A DNA stretch of 64,000 nucleotides from CATOSP01 sp965237775 (GCA_965237775.1 OZ250155.1:496001-560000); one strand, 5' to 3'. Shown: positions 33,465-43,389, counted from the first letter of the stretch. Made by a program: numbers and translations. The notes: a model not told the origin generated them from the letters alone.

Positions 33465-35972
33465 TTATTCCGGACTGCCTGATGGCAATTGCTTCTCGGG
33501 CCGGACCCAAAGAGTGGACCCATCGGTGATGATCTCCACCGTGCCGTGTTGGTCTGTCCGGTATACTCCTTCGGCCCCGACCGAACCTTCGAGCCGATCA
33601 ATTACGTTGGAGGCCGGGTGCCCGAAGCTGTTGTCTTCACCGGCGGAGACCACCGCAACCAGTGGTGAAACCCGGTCTAGAAAAAGCTGAGTGGTTGACG
33701 TCCCGCTGCCGTGATGGGAGACTTTCAACACCGCGCTGTCCAGGTCAAGCGAGTTCCGCGCAAGGAAGCCTTCCGCCTCTGCCTCGATGTCCGCGGCGAG
33801 CAAGAATCGGGCCCGGTCGTAGGACAATCGCAGCACTACGGAATCATTGTTGCGGTCTTTGGGGGGCCGGATACCTTCCACGCGTTGGGGGTTCAGCACA
33901 TCGATTGCCACCCCTGGTTCCAATTCAACTTGGAAACCGCTTTCGACATCGATTCTTGGGATACCCCGCCGGTCAAGAACGGCCTGCCACGGTGTGAACC
34001 TGGGGCTATCGGCCATCCGATGGCCTACCATTAGAGCGCCGACGGAGTACCGCTCCAGGATTGCAAACAACCCTCTGCTATGGTCGTCGTCCAGGTGAGT
34101 TAAGACTACCAAGTCCAGGCTCCGGTCACCCAAGGGCAGCTTCCCACTCAAGGACTCAGCCGCGGACTCCGCACCCGGCCCGCCATCAACCAGAACCTGT
34201 TTTCCGCTGGGAGTTACGATCAGCGTGCTATCCCCCTGTCCCACGTCGAGGAAGTACACCCGGAGGTTGCCGTCTGGCCTTGATAGTAGCTGCGACCACA
34301 GGACGGACGCGCCCACCACAAGGGCAACCGACAGGAGCATCAGGCCTGCTGGCGGAGCCGCCCGCCTGACCGGACGCTGTCCATCCTCCGCCATTAGCTC
34401 GGTAGGGTCCGGGACCGTGGCCCTCAGTTTCCAATTGGCCAGACGACCGGGAAGGAGCAACAACCCGGCAAGCGCCGCGTACCAGACCCAGATCAGAGAA
34501 GTACCCGCCCATGAGACCGGAGCCGTCACTGCGGGCATATTCGAAGTCAAAGACAGCAAGTAGGAGATGGGCAGCCAGGCAATCCAGCCGAGACCCTGGC
34601 CTATGATCGGGTGGACAAGGCCCCCGATAGCCGTTGCCACCGAACCGATCAGGATGAATGGCAATGCGGGCATCGCCAGCAGCGTGGTCACGATCCCGAG
34701 GAGCGGCACGCGGTTGAAGTTGAAGGCGATCAGCGGCCAGGTTGCCAGAGTTGCCGCCACAGAGATTATCAGGGCCGGGGCCAGCCAGCGGGCCGTTTGC
34801 CAAATCCACTGCCGCCACGGGTCCGCCAGCCTCACGCGCTCTTCCATCCTCTCGGCGGCCCTGGCCTGGTAGGGAAGCGCCAGTGCGATTCCGGCCATTG
34901 CCGTGAAACTAAGTTGGAAAGAAATCTGTCCTAGGACTTTAGGGTCTATGGCAGCCATCACACCGGCGGAGAGGGCCAACGCGGGAAGGATGCTCCGGGG
35001 CCGCCCCAACGCTAGGGCAGCCAAATACACGCTGCCCATTACCGTCGCCCGCACGACCGACAGTGGAAGCCCGCTTATCAGGGCGTACAGCCAGATGGCC
35101 AACAACGGTACAAGGAGGTACGCACCCCGGCGGCGTCCCAGAGCCAGCCCTCCAAGCGTCAGGGTCATCACCAACAAAATCCCAACGTGCAAACCGGAGA
35201 TGGCTAAGAGGTGAGCCGCGCCGGTGGCGCGAAAGTTCCCGGTGACGTCCTCAGGAAGGGACTCTCTGCGACCCAATAGAAACGCGTTGGCCAGCGCGGA
35301 TTGCGGTTGGACCAGTCCTTGATCGAGACTGGCCGACAGTCTGCCCCTCACGTCGAATATCCAAGCCATCGCCCGTGTGACCGGCGGGCGGCGCTGGAGT
35401 GGCAACAATTCGGTCTCCCGCACCCACAGGAGCCCGGATATTCCCTGGCTCGAGAGGAAAGCCGAGTAATCGAAATCTTCCAATGGTGCCGGACGCTCAA
35501 ACGTCCCTCGAATCCGGACCAAGGTACCGTAACGAATTGGGTCCGTACCTTGACCCGCCGTTTGGGGATAAGGTGTGGACACGTAGGCGAGCACCTTGCC
35601 GGAGGCGGGAACAGGACGCATGGAGGACTCAGAGGACTCAATGAAGGCAATGGAGTCGACGGCCAGCTTGAACCTGGTATGCCGGTCGAGGGTTATGGGG
35701 TCGTCGACTATTCTGCCTGTGAGCGTGACGTTTTGACCGTCTCGAACAGGGAACAGGTCCACCGGGCCGGACGAGGCTCCGACGTGCAGCAGTCCCAGGA
35801 GGCCTACCGCGGCCAACAGGGCGGGCGTTACAGGTCTATGCAGAAGCCTGAGCATAAACCCAACGGGCGGACAGGCTAAAAGGAGGAGCAAAAACGGTAA
35901 TGCGGGTGCGTCCAGACGGAGGCCAAGACCGAGTCCGGCCAGCCAAGCCGCCGTCAGCAGAGCCAGTTTCAT
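33465..35972 (-). CDS. comEC: ComEC/Rec2 competence channel protein
   Basis: About 835 residues from ATG 35972 (a TTG three codons upstream is less likely). Three parts: an N-terminal DUF4131-type region with an OB-like segment (NVTLTGRIVDDPITLD), a polytopic competence domain with 'AHLLAISGLHVGILLVMTLTLGG' and 'LPLSVVRATVMGSVYLAALALGR', and a C-terminal metallo-beta-lactamase-like domain with 'FLDVGQGDSTLIVTPSGKQVLVDGG', 'LTHLDDDHSRGL' and 'LKVSHHGSGTST'. ComEC forms the inner-membrane pore for single-stranded DNA during transformation. The histidine-rich site of the hydrolase domain is retained. comEA is its upstream neighbour. Confidence 0.93.
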   Translation of the reverse strand: MKLALLTAAWLAGLGLGLRLDAPALPFLLLLLACPPVGFMLRLLHRPVTPALLAAVGLLGLLHVGASSGPVDLFPVRDGQNVTLTGRIVDDPITLDRHTRFKLAVDSIAFIESSESSMRPVPASGKVLAYVSTPYPQTAGQGTDPIRYGTLVRIRGTFERPAPLEDFDYSAFLSSQGISGLLWVRETELLPLQRRPPVTRAMAWIFDVRGRLSASLDQGLVQPQSALANAFLLGRRESLPEDVTGNFRATGAAHLLAISGLHVGILLVMTLTLGGLALGRRRGAYLLVPLLAIWLYALISGLPLSVVRATVMGSVYLAALALGRPRSILPALALSAGVMAAIDPKVLGQISFQLSFTAMAGIALALPYQARAAERMEERVRLADPWRQWIWQTARWLAPALIISVAATLATWPLIAFNFNRVPLLGIVTTLLAMPALPFILIGSVATAIGGLVHPIIGQGLGWIAWLPISYLLSLTSNMPAVTAPVSWAGTSLIWVWYAALAGLLLLPGRLANWKLRATVPDPTELMAEDGQRPVRRAAPPAGLMLLSVALVVGASVLWSQLLSRPDGNLRVYFLDVGQGDSTLIVTPSGKQVLVDGGPGAESAAESLSGKLPLGDRSLDLVVLTHLDDDHSRGLFAILERYSVGALMVGHRMADSPRFTPWQAVLDRRGIPRIDVESGFQVELEPGVAIDVLNPQRVEGIRPPKDRNNDSVVLRLSYDRARFLLAADIEAEAEGFLARNSLDLDSAVLKVSHHGSGTSTTQLFLDRVSPLVAVVSAGEDNSFGHPASNVIDRLEGSVGAEGVYRTDQHGTVEIITDGSTLWVRPEKQLPSGSPE

Positions 35973-36110
35973 CGGGGCCAACCAACTTCGAGACTGCGCC
36001 GGGTCAAAGACTTCAACTGTCTCGATTCGGTGGTCCGGCGTAACACCGGCGTATGGGGCGTATCGTTGGCTAACCCGAACATTGGCAGGCTATTGCCGCT
36101 TAGACGCCTT

Positions 36111-36791
36111 CTACCGGGGAGGGCCTACCGTGACAAGGCCGCGAAGTTGCTCGTAAATACCGTCGGCTATCCCCTGCACATCGAGGATATCCTCCACTGA
36201 GGCGAACGGGCCGTTGCGCTGGCGGAAATCAACGATAGCCTGGGCTCGCACAGGGCCGATTCCGGGCAGGGAATCGAGCGAGTCCAAGGTGGCGGTATTG
36301 AGATCAATTAACGGAGACTCGGACGAGGACTCAGATTCCCCGGGGAGGGAGGGGTTCAGGGGTACAGCGGCCTCGACCACCTCGGGCCGGGGGGTCTCAC
36401 CCAACCTCGAAACATGGTAGTACCCTTCGTCGCGCACCTTGTTGGCCAGGTCGATGGTTTCCAGGTCCGCGCCTTCGACCACACCGCCAGCGGCGGACAG
36501 GGCGTCTTCGAGGCGGTCTCCCTTGTTAAGCTCGTAGACACCGGGGCGCCGTACTGCCCCGCTAACGTAGACCTTGATTGGCCCACCTGTGGAGACCGGA
36601 CCCGCGGAGAGTTGTTCAACCGAAGCGGCGGGCTCGGGGTCAGGCGGGGGCGTGGGTATTTTGATCTCTATAGCAGAGTTATCGTCGGAACCCGACACCA
36701 ATAGACCTGCCGCCGTTAGCACTAACCCGCCCGCCAGTACTGCGAGGCCTGCCACGGCGAAGATAGCGGTTTTACCCAAGCTGCTTCCCAA
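36111..36791 (-). CDS. comEA: ComEA-type competence DNA-binding protein
   Basis: 226 residues. One N-terminal transmembrane anchor (AIFAVAGLAVLAGGLVLTAAGLL), a Pro-rich spacer, an SLBB domain (IKVYVSGAVRRPGVYELNKGDRLEDALSAAGGV), then a helix-hairpin-helix pair ('DLNTATLDSLDSLPGIGPVRAQAIVDFR' and 'FASVEDILDVQGI'). This is the standard ComEA layout: a membrane-anchored receptor that binds incoming double-stranded DNA. It lies 138 bp upstream of comEC, same strand. Confidence 0.93.
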   Translation of the reverse strand: MGSSLGKTAIFAVAGLAVLAGGLVLTAAGLLVSGSDDNSAIEIKIPTPPPDPEPAASVEQLSAGPVSTGGPIKVYVSGAVRRPGVYELNKGDRLEDALSAAGGVVEGADLETIDLANKVRDEGYYHVSRLGETPRPEVVEAAVPLNPSLPGESESSSESPLIDLNTATLDSLDSLPGIGPVRAQAIVDFRQRNGPFASVEDILDVQGIADGIYEQLRGLVTVGPPR

Positions 36792-37086
36792 CTCCCCACA
36801 CCCTCACTACGCTGGCCCTGAGGCCAAGCTAATCATTCGATCCCCAGCCGGATGACCTAAAACAACGCCAATCGCCGGAAGAACCGAATGCCTCTTAGAC
36901 CGAATATTACCAAAGGAAACCCTGGGAGGCTACCAGCCAGGTTTGAGTTACATATCGTTGGCGGCTCGCGGGCGAATGCGACCGGAGCTTAGAGTCTCAG
37001 GGCCGGGGCCGTACACCCAGGTGATGTCGCGGGTCCTCGGGGCGTTTGCGGCTGAAAGAGCCCGTCGGCGTACTCCCGCGCCTTTC

Positions 37087-38103
37087 TCACACGCTTATGT
37101 TGTAGACACGGGCTGCGGTGTCGTGAAACATGGCGGCGCGTTCTGATGCCGAGTATCCGTTGGAAAGGCGTTTGAAGGCGTTAAACAGCACATTGTAGGA
37201 GTAAGAAGGCTTGTCCACGGGGAAGTTGCTTTCAAACATGCACCTATCCGGTCCGAACTGCTGGATGCAATGCTCCATGAGGGGACCTAGCGCCCCGGCC
37301 AATTCTTCCGATCCGATGGGGGTTTCGCGGTCGTGCCAGTAGTAGCCATAGCGAAGTTGGCCAACGCCTCCCAATTTCATCACGATGTTGGGACACTGGG
37401 CCACTGCCTCCACGCCTCTCCTCCATGCGGGGAGGACTTCGCCGTCCCGGTTAGCGTAAGGGCCGACCCGGACCAGCCCGCCGATGTGGTTCAGGACTAT
37501 AGTCAGCTCAGGCACGGCGCGGGAAAACTCGGCCAACTCAGATAGCTGGTGGAAGTAGAGCGAGTTCTCCAGCAGCAGCCCCATTTCGGCCAGTACCCTG
37601 GCCCCGGCGCGGTAACCGTCGGTAGACAGGACTCCCCGGATATCCCGGTTGGCCAACTCCGGGTTTTCGTCCCAACCAACCGCGTGACGCACGCCTCGAA
37701 AGCGGTCTGGGCTGGCGGCCTGCAAGGCTTCCAACACTGGGCGTGCCGCGGCTCCAAGTTTTAGATCGGCATGACCAACGATGGCCGCGGCGGCGCGGGT
37801 GGGTCCATGACTGCCGGTGGCGCTTTCACTTGCTATGGTCTCGATGAACTCAACCTCTCCCACCGGCCTCATTTCCTCGGGGCCCGTCTGGCGGTATTCG
37901 GACCGCGCCTCGATGAACACCGTGGAACGCACATTGTGGCCGCTGTTGACGTCGGCAGCCAGTTCCTGCAGCAGGTAACTTTGGTAGTGGACAGGTTCGG
38001 GACGGGAAACCCAAAAATGGTGGTGGGGGTCGCAGATCGGTATATCGGGCTCAAGGGTATTTTCAGGGGTCTTGGCGAGCCAGTCGGGGCCTCCGGAAAC
38101 CAT
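37087..38103 (-). CDS. Amidohydrolase family 2 (metal-dependent TIM-barrel hydrolase/decarboxylase)
   Basis: 338 residues from ATG 38103, chosen because GGAGGG sits seven bases upstream; the frame extends 37 codons further without support. Motifs are 'IPICDPHHHFWVSRPE' (HxH metal ligands), 'IVGHADLKLGAAARPVLEAL', 'RFRGVRHAVGWDENPE', 'LTIVLNHIGG' and 'DRCMFESNFPVDK' (terminal Asp region), the order seen in lactonases and decarboxylases of this superfamily. A small-molecule ring or lactone cleavage role is likely. It is divergent from the ThDP enzyme; 38104-38592 contain no gene I can support. Confidence 0.88.
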   Translation of the reverse strand: MVSGGPDWLAKTPENTLEPDIPICDPHHHFWVSRPEPVHYQSYLLQELAADVNSGHNVRSTVFIEARSEYRQTGPEEMRPVGEVEFIETIASESATGSHGPTRAAAAIVGHADLKLGAAARPVLEALQAASPDRFRGVRHAVGWDENPELANRDIRGVLSTDGYRAGARVLAEMGLLLENSLYFHQLSELAEFSRAVPELTIVLNHIGGLVRVGPYANRDGEVLPAWRRGVEAVAQCPNIVMKLGGVGQLRYGYYWHDRETPIGSEELAGALGPLMEHCIQQFGPDRCMFESNFPVDKPSYSYNVLFNAFKRLSNGYSASERAAMFHDTAARVYNISV

Positions 38104-38499
38104 GGCGCCCTCCATCTGAGTATTTGACCTTAGGTGTTTGACGGGTGTTTGGCGGCCCAATAATACCACGCGGCCCACAAGTGGCTTCCGCCGGTTAACC
38201 CCGGAGCAGGTCACCTCCTGGATTCCGCGTCACCCGTCGAGAGCGGACAGATCACCATTACTGGCGAGGCCAACGCGGAGACCTGCACGTGGTCTCCCTT
38301 TCTTGACGCTGCGCCCAACTCTATCTATCCTTTGGTGGCATTCCGTCGAGCGAGCCCTCGACAGGAGAGCTGGATTTGCGAGCAACCGTTACCGCTTGCG
38401 ATTCGGCCAACGTCGATGTCGATAATGAGTTAAACCTATCCCCCATAGCTCTCCGAGGATAACTTTGGGGTGAGGAGCAACGCTCAGTTGCACGGTCAA

Positions 38500-38592
38500 C
38501 TGGGCCGGGTCCACCGGCGGACCCACGTCAGGCAAAGCTGCGTGGGTGGTACTGGATGTGCACAAGGATCGCAGAATCCAAGGAGGATACAG
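38500..38592 (+). promoter_or_regulatory. Structured leader, weak T-box-like candidate
   Basis: ACCCACG (38521-38527) can pair with CGTGGGT (38542-38548). The sequence continues GGTAC, giving a 'GGGTGGTAC' string similar to the conserved T-box core. It sits about 45 nt before the ThDP-enzyme start. I see no convincing stem I with a specifier loop, so this may be chance. Confidence 0.2.
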
Positions 38593-40266
38593 ATGGCACG
38601 GATGACAGGCGCCAAATTCATGGCTGATACCCTGAAGGCTTACGGAGTTACACATGTGTTTCTGGTTCCCGCCATCCTTCGCCGGGCCCTGGCTGAGATG
38701 GACCTCATCGGAATCAAGAGAGTAATCACTCACGGCGAAAAGGCCGCCGCCTACATGGCGGACGGCTACGCCCGAGCCTCCAACCGGCCTGGGATTTGCA
38801 TGGCCCAGTCGGTCGGAGCGGCGAATTTGGCGGCGGGAATGCAGGACGCCTACCTTGGCTTGGCTCCCGTCATCGCCCTCACCGGCCACAAACGCCAAGA
38901 CGAGCAGTACCGGAACGCCTACCAGGAAATCGATCACTCCAATCCTTTCGCTTCGGTGACCAAGTTCAGCGCCGTGGTGGAGAACGTGGAGCAACTGCCG
39001 CGGTTGCTGCGGCAAGCTTTCCGCGAGGCTACAACCGGAGCGCCAGCCCCGGTCCACTTGGACATCCAGGGCATGTCCGGTGACATAGCCACCGAGGCCG
39101 AAGCTGACCTGGAATTCATCATCGAAGACTCGTTTATGCAGCGTCCCGCCTTCCGGCCCGAGGCAGACCCGGAGAGCGTGCGTCAAGCGGCGCGGGTGCT
39201 GTCAGGAGCGCAACGGCCGGTCATTGTGGCCGGAGGCGGCGTTACCTCATCCCAGGCAGAGCGAGAGGTCGTCGAACTTGCTGAGATGCTCTCCATCCCC
39301 GTCGCTACCTCCCTCAACGCTAAGGGCGCCATCCCCGACGACCACCCGCTTGCGGTGGGCGTGGTCGGGTCTTATTCTCGCTGGTGCGCCAACCGGGTTG
39401 TACACGAGGCCGACCTGGTGGTGTTCGTCGGCAGCCATACCGGCAGCCAGGTCACCAACGAATGGCGGATTCCGGCTCCCGGTACGCCCGTGATCCAGAT
39501 CGACATCGACCCGTCGGAGTTGGGTCGCAGCTACCCCGCGCAGGTGGCGCTACACGGTGACGCCAAGGCAACCATGCGGCGGCTGATAGAGGCTCTAGAA
39601 CCCATCGGACGCCCGGACTGGACTGACCGGGCTCAACAGTTGGTGCGGGAATGGCGCGAGGATGTTGCTCCCAGGGCCAATTCCGAAGCGGTGCCCATTA
39701 TCCCGGAGCGCCTATGCACCGAGATCACCAACTTCCTGCCCTCCGACGCTATGCTGGTTGCCGACACCGGCCATGCGGGCATCTGGACCGGCAGCATGAT
39801 CGATCTGAACCAACCCAGCCAGAGCTACATTCGCTGCGCCGGTTCCCTTGGTTGGGGGTTGTCGGCGGCGATGGGCGCCAAATGCGCCGTGCCCGACCGG
39901 CCCGTGCTGTGCTTCAGCGGCGACGGAGGGTTCTGGTACCACATCGCTGAGTTGGAGACCGCGGCCCGGAACAACATAAACGTGGTCACGGTAATCAATA
40001 ACAACAGCGCCCTGAGTCAGGACCAACGGGGCGACCACAGGGCCTATGAGGGCATGGACGGCGGCGCGCCGGAAGAACTCTGGCGGTTCAGCAACACCGA
40101 CTTCTCCAAGGTGGCGGAGTCCATCGGTTGCTTCGGCATCCGGGTAGAACGCCCCGGCGACATCCAGAGCGCGTTGGAACAGGCCTTCGCATCGGGACGG
40201 CCCGCAGTGGTGGACGTGGTTACCGACCAGCTAGACAGCCTTGCCCCGACGCCCTGGGCTCCGTAG
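38593..40266 (+). CDS. Thiamine-diphosphate-dependent enzyme (acetolactate-synthase-like)
   Basis: 557 residues from ATG 38593, preceded by AGGAGG. Three-domain POX/AHAS fold: a PYR domain with catalytic Glu49 in 'THGEKAAAYMADGYARAS', a central domain (RPVIVAGGGVTSSQAEREVVELAEML), and a PP domain with the ThDP/Mg motif 'CFSGDGGFWYHIAELETAARNNINVVTVINNN'. Members form or cleave 2-ketoacid carbon bonds (acetolactate synthase, oxalyl-CoA decarboxylase, benzoylformate decarboxylase). No regulatory subunit gene is adjacent, so a catabolic lyase is as likely as amino-acid synthesis. Confidence 0.9.
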   Translation: MARMTGAKFMADTLKAYGVTHVFLVPAILRRALAEMDLIGIKRVITHGEKAAAYMADGYARASNRPGICMAQSVGAANLAAGMQDAYLGLAPVIALTGHKRQDEQYRNAYQEIDHSNPFASVTKFSAVVENVEQLPRLLRQAFREATTGAPAPVHLDIQGMSGDIATEAEADLEFIIEDSFMQRPAFRPEADPESVRQAARVLSGAQRPVIVAGGGVTSSQAEREVVELAEMLSIPVATSLNAKGAIPDDHPLAVGVVGSYSRWCANRVVHEADLVVFVGSHTGSQVTNEWRIPAPGTPVIQIDIDPSELGRSYPAQVALHGDAKATMRRLIEALEPIGRPDWTDRAQQLVREWREDVAPRANSEAVPIIPERLCTEITNFLPSDAMLVADTGHAGIWTGSMIDLNQPSQSYIRCAGSLGWGLSAAMGAKCAVPDRPVLCFSGDGGFWYHIAELETAARNNINVVTVINNNSALSQDQRGDHRAYEGMDGGAPEELWRFSNTDFSKVAESIGCFGIRVERPGDIQSALEQAFASGRPAVVDVVTDQLDSLAPTPWAP

Positions 40267-40570
40267 GAGCATCACCGGCTTGCCTTCCAACTCAAAGACG
40301 GACTTTCAGGTCATTCGAAGAACCCGACATACCGGACATGGTTTGGACCAGAGGCGGTGCGTGGTTGAGCGATGGAGCTTCAATCCGGAAGCGGCATCGA
40401 AGAGGCAGTCCCAGCGGTTTCTATCGTCGAAATGTCAGGCTGTGGAGTTCTTGATCAGAGATTTCCTGATAGTTTCAGTACCCTTGTCCGAAGTCGGTCC
40501 CCAGGCTAACAGCAACTCCGGCGCGCGTTCTAGGCCCCGTCGGGTACACCAGCCATCCGATTCCTAGATT
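40267..40570. other. Gap without a gene
   Basis: Between the ThDP enzyme and tRNA-Gln. Two overlapping plus frames of 108 codons each are low in recognisable structure and extend the ThDP gene's codons in other phases. I see no terminator with a T-run and no repeat. Confidence 0.4.
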
Positions 40571-40644
40571 TGGCTGGGGATCGAGGATTCGAACCTCGGA
40601 TACCTGAGCCAGAGTCAGGCGTCTTACCACTAGACTAATCCCCA
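40571..40644 (-). tRNA. tRNA-Gln (CUG)
   Basis: 74 nt including an encoded CCA at the 3' end. Acceptor TGGGGAT/ATCCCCA, discriminator G, anticodon stem CCTGA/TCAGG with loop CTCTGGC (anticodon CTG), T-arm GGTTCGAATCC. Unlike the three tRNAs at 23.8-24.2 kb, CCA is encoded. Confidence 0.93.
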
Positions 40645-40851
40645 GCGAAAAGTGAGAGGCGTAGGCCGAGAATTTGGGGTGAAGCTGGAAGCTTGGCGAC
40701 TCTTTACATTGTTGTCTTCTTTAATGGTAGATACCAGGCTGCTACCGTGTCAAGAGCGGGATTCCAGGGTTGACCGCCATTGTTGGCGGTGTGGCTGCCC
40801 AGGGTTTACGGATTCGCCGAGAGCCCCGGCAAATAGGCTAAGCGGCTGTTA

Positions 40852-41830
40852 CTAACCTGGCTCGGCGGGGACCCCCTTCGCCTCCTGGGACGACGGCGTG
40901 CCTCGAAAGGCTGGGCGGAGTAGAATGTCATAGAGGGCTGCCCCCACCGGCCCGCCGATCAACGGACCAACTATGTACGCCCAGAACCCCGAAGACGGCC
41001 CGGGGATCGCTATCTCTCCCCAGCCAGCGAAGAAGGCCACCAAGCAAGCGGGGGCCGAAATCCCGTGCAGGGTTCCAGCCGCCCATGGTCAGGGGTGCAA
41101 ACACGCTGATTATGGCCGCGACGGTGGCTCCGATGAGTACCGGGCTCAGGAAATTCGCCGGCCGGCTCCCGTTTCTGCGGTCCACCAGGGCGAAGATCAC
41201 CAGGACCAACACCGCGGCGCCAACCCCCTCCACCAACGCCGCCATCGGGGCTGAAACCAATGCGCGGGCAGATTCATCCGTGCCGATGATAGCCGGGTTG
41301 GGAAAATACTCTCCGAACAGCATTCCGGAACGCTGGCTCCCCGGTCCGCCCCGGACTAACCCGTTTTCCGACTCGAACCGCGCTATTAACCTGCCGTAAA
41401 AAGTAAGAACGGTAAGCCCCGCCAGCGCCGACCCGGTTAACTGGGAGGCCCAGTAGGCGGGAATCCTGGAAAACGGGAACTCGTCGCGCCGAAATATGGC
41501 GAAGGCCAAGGATACTGCGGGGTTGAGGTGCGCTCCCGAGATTGCGGCGGTGACGTAGATTGCCAGGGTAACGCCAATCCACCAGACTACCGCCACCTGC
41601 CATAGACCAACCTGGGCGCCGGAGAGCACCGCTGCGGCCACTACCCCGGTGCCTATAGTGACCATCAAGTAGGCCCCGACAATCTCGGCAATGCAAGATT
41701 GGAGCAGCCGTATGATGGGACGAGTGGCCCTGGTGCGGGGATGTCCGGCGGGGGAAACCGTTAAGTGCGGGGTTGGGACAGACTTGGGCTCCGGGTTGGG
41801 TCGTGGGTTGGTTGTGGCCCGGTCAGCCAC
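40852..41830 (-). pseudogene. MIP-family aquaporin/aquaglyceroporin, frameshifted near the C-terminus
   Basis: From GTG 41830 the frame encodes six-helix MIP features. The first NPA box is 'ISGAHLNPAVSLAFAI' and the second is 'GGWNPARDFGPRL'. After that Arg-Leu the phase changes: the continuing sense, 'VAFFAGWGEIAIPGPSSGFW', lies in another frame that ends at 40852. The switch coincides with a tandem CTTG duplication on the minus strand (at about 41038-41048). Removing one CTTG restores a full-length channel. As it stands, helix 6 is replaced by 30 unrelated residues, so function is doubtful unless this is an assembly error. The gene overlaps arsR by 8 bp, suggesting a metalloid (arsenite) channel role. 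Confidence 0.8.
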
Positions 41831-42221
41831 AGCTACAACTACTCCCGCACATCGCTTTTGCGGGCAGGTCTCGGCGGTTGGACATGTCGGTCAAGAACGA
41901 TTGGAGAATTGCGAACACAGGTGGGTTGATGGAGTAGTAGAGCCACCGGGCGTCGCGCAAGCCCCGGCGCACTTGGATGAGGCCTGATTCACGGAGCTTG
42001 CGAAGGTGGTGCGCCAACAGGCTGGGTGAGACTCCCAGTTGCGCTTCTAGTTCGCAGACGCATAGCTCGTTGTCCATGAGAAGCCGGAAAATTCTCAGCC
42101 GGTTGGGTTGGCCCAATACGGAGAAGTATCCTGCGATGCGGGCGTCGTCGGCAATTGTGCCGGTATCAATCGCCGGGAATTTGGGAGGATCCAGGAGGGT
42201 TAACGGGATGATAGTAGTCAT
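41823..42221 (-). CDS. arsR: ArsR-family arsenite-responsive repressor
   Basis: 132 residues. Winged-helix core 'RIAGYFSVLGQPNRLRIFRLLMDNELCVCELEAQLGVSPSLLAHHLRKLRESGLIQVRRGLRDARWLYYSI'. The pair C-V-C in 'NELCVCELE' is the classical As(III) site of the DNA-recognition region. A further Cys cluster (MCGSSCSCG) ends the protein. It probably represses its own operon with the aquaporin and releases on metalloid binding. An operator-like palindrome lies 41 bp upstream. Confidence 0.92.
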   Translation of the reverse strand: MTTIIPLTLLDPPKFPAIDTGTIADDARIAGYFSVLGQPNRLRIFRLLMDNELCVCELEAQLGVSPSLLAHHLRKLRESGLIQVRRGLRDARWLYYSINPPVFAILQSFLTDMSNRRDLPAKAMCGSSCSCG

Positions 42222-42261
42222 GGCTTTGCGTAAAACCGGTCCTGGAGTGGCCGCAATTTAA

Positions 42262-42277
42262 TTCAACAATTATTGAA
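42262..42277. promoter_or_regulatory. Putative ArsR operator
   Basis: TTCAA-N6-TTGAA inverted repeat in an AT-rich patch just upstream of arsR. It is the type of site bound by ArsR/SmtB dimers. Confidence 0.65.
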
Positions 42278-42487
42278 ATACTATCTCTGCCGGATTATGA
42301 ATGCAACAGGAAGCGAATTGCTAAGCACATGCCCGCGCCCGCAGTCTCTCGATTTGCCTTGACAACATTGGCCTTTTGTACCAGAATCCCCATGCAATTG
42401 AAGCTATCCAGGTGTCCCCGGTGGCGGTGTTGGGGTAGCGGCTAGAAATGCCGCAGAGAACAAAACGTTTGACTTGGGGTACGTTAG

Positions 42488-43285
42488 ATGACAACAACAA
42501 CGGCGGGTAACGAGTCAAAGATCACAGTTGGAGGCACCGAGGTCCAGATGTTCTCCGGTGGCTCCGGGCCTCCCCTTCTCTACTTACACGGTGCGGGGGG
42601 GAACGCAGGTTGGCAGGGTTTCCACGAGACTCTATCCCAGAAATACACTGTCTACGTGCCTTCTCTACCGGGATTCAACGGCACACCACGTCCTGAATGG
42701 GTCTCCACCATCCCCGACCTGGCCCATTTCACCCTGCGGATGGGCCAGACGCTGGGGCTGAACGACTACATTCTAATGGGCTCATCCATGGGCGGCTGGC
42801 TGGCGGCTGAAATCGCGGCCATGGGCGATCATAACATCAAAGGTCTCGTCTTGATCGATCCGGCGGGCATCCGCCCGAAGGCGGGAGAAATCGCCGAGAT
42901 ATTCATGGTGTCGGGGCAGACTCGGGCCGGGATGCGATTCCATGACCCATCCCAGGTCGCCAACATTGAGGAACTCACAAGGGAGATGACTCCCGAGGAA
43001 GTGGCCACCGACCACGCGAACCGTGAGATGGCATCGCGTCTTTGCTGGAAGCCCTACCTGCACAATCCCAATCTCTCTCACTACCTGGCCAAGGTCCAGA
43101 CCCCCGCTCTCATCGTGTGGGGGCGGCAGGACGCAATCATCCCCGTCGAATGCGCGGCGCTGTTCAACGAAGCGATCCCGAACTCCAGGGTGAGCATCAT
43201 AGATAATTGCGGACACTCTCCTCAGGTCGAGAGGCCCCAGGAGTTCGCTGCGGCTGTGGATGGGTTCCTGTCCGGCCTGAGCTAA
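42488..43285 (+). CDS. Alpha/beta-hydrolase (MhpC/BphD-like)
   Basis: 265 residues. Oxyanion region 'LLYLHGAGGNAGWQGF', nucleophile Ser100 in GSSMG, acid Asp215 in 'VWGRQDAIIP' and base His243 in 'NCGHSPQVERP', so the triad is complete and in order. The cap region is about residues 125-195. Such enzymes hydrolyse esters or C-C bonds of ring-cleavage products. The substrate is not predictable. Convergent with the CoA-transferase at 43390. Confidence 0.9.
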   Translation: MTTTTAGNESKITVGGTEVQMFSGGSGPPLLYLHGAGGNAGWQGFHETLSQKYTVYVPSLPGFNGTPRPEWVSTIPDLAHFTLRMGQTLGLNDYILMGSSMGGWLAAEIAAMGDHNIKGLVLIDPAGIRPKAGEIAEIFMVSGQTRAGMRFHDPSQVANIEELTREMTPEEVATDHANREMASRLCWKPYLHNPNLSHYLAKVQTPALIVWGRQDAIIPVECAALFNEAIPNSRVSIIDNCGHSPQVERPQEFAAAVDGFLSGLS

Positions 43286-43316
43286 CCCACTCCACCTGCA
43301 TCCATCGACTAAAGCA

Positions 43317-43345
43317 GTTGGCCGCACTCCACAGGTGCGGCCAAC
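43317..43345. terminator. Bidirectional terminator between convergent genes
   Basis: 11-bp stem GTTGGCCGCAC/GTGCGGCCAAC with a seven-base loop, followed by TCGTTTCG, 31 bp after the hydrolase stop and 45 bp from the CoA-transferase stop. Confidence 0.75.
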
Positions 43346-43389
43346 TCGTTTCGCCAAGCCAGCTATCGAGCCACTTATAACGAACGCGG

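Noticed and set aside
40973..41254. Small plus-strand frames opposite the aquaporin
   Set aside because: Antisense of conserved NPA-containing sequence; no independent evidence.
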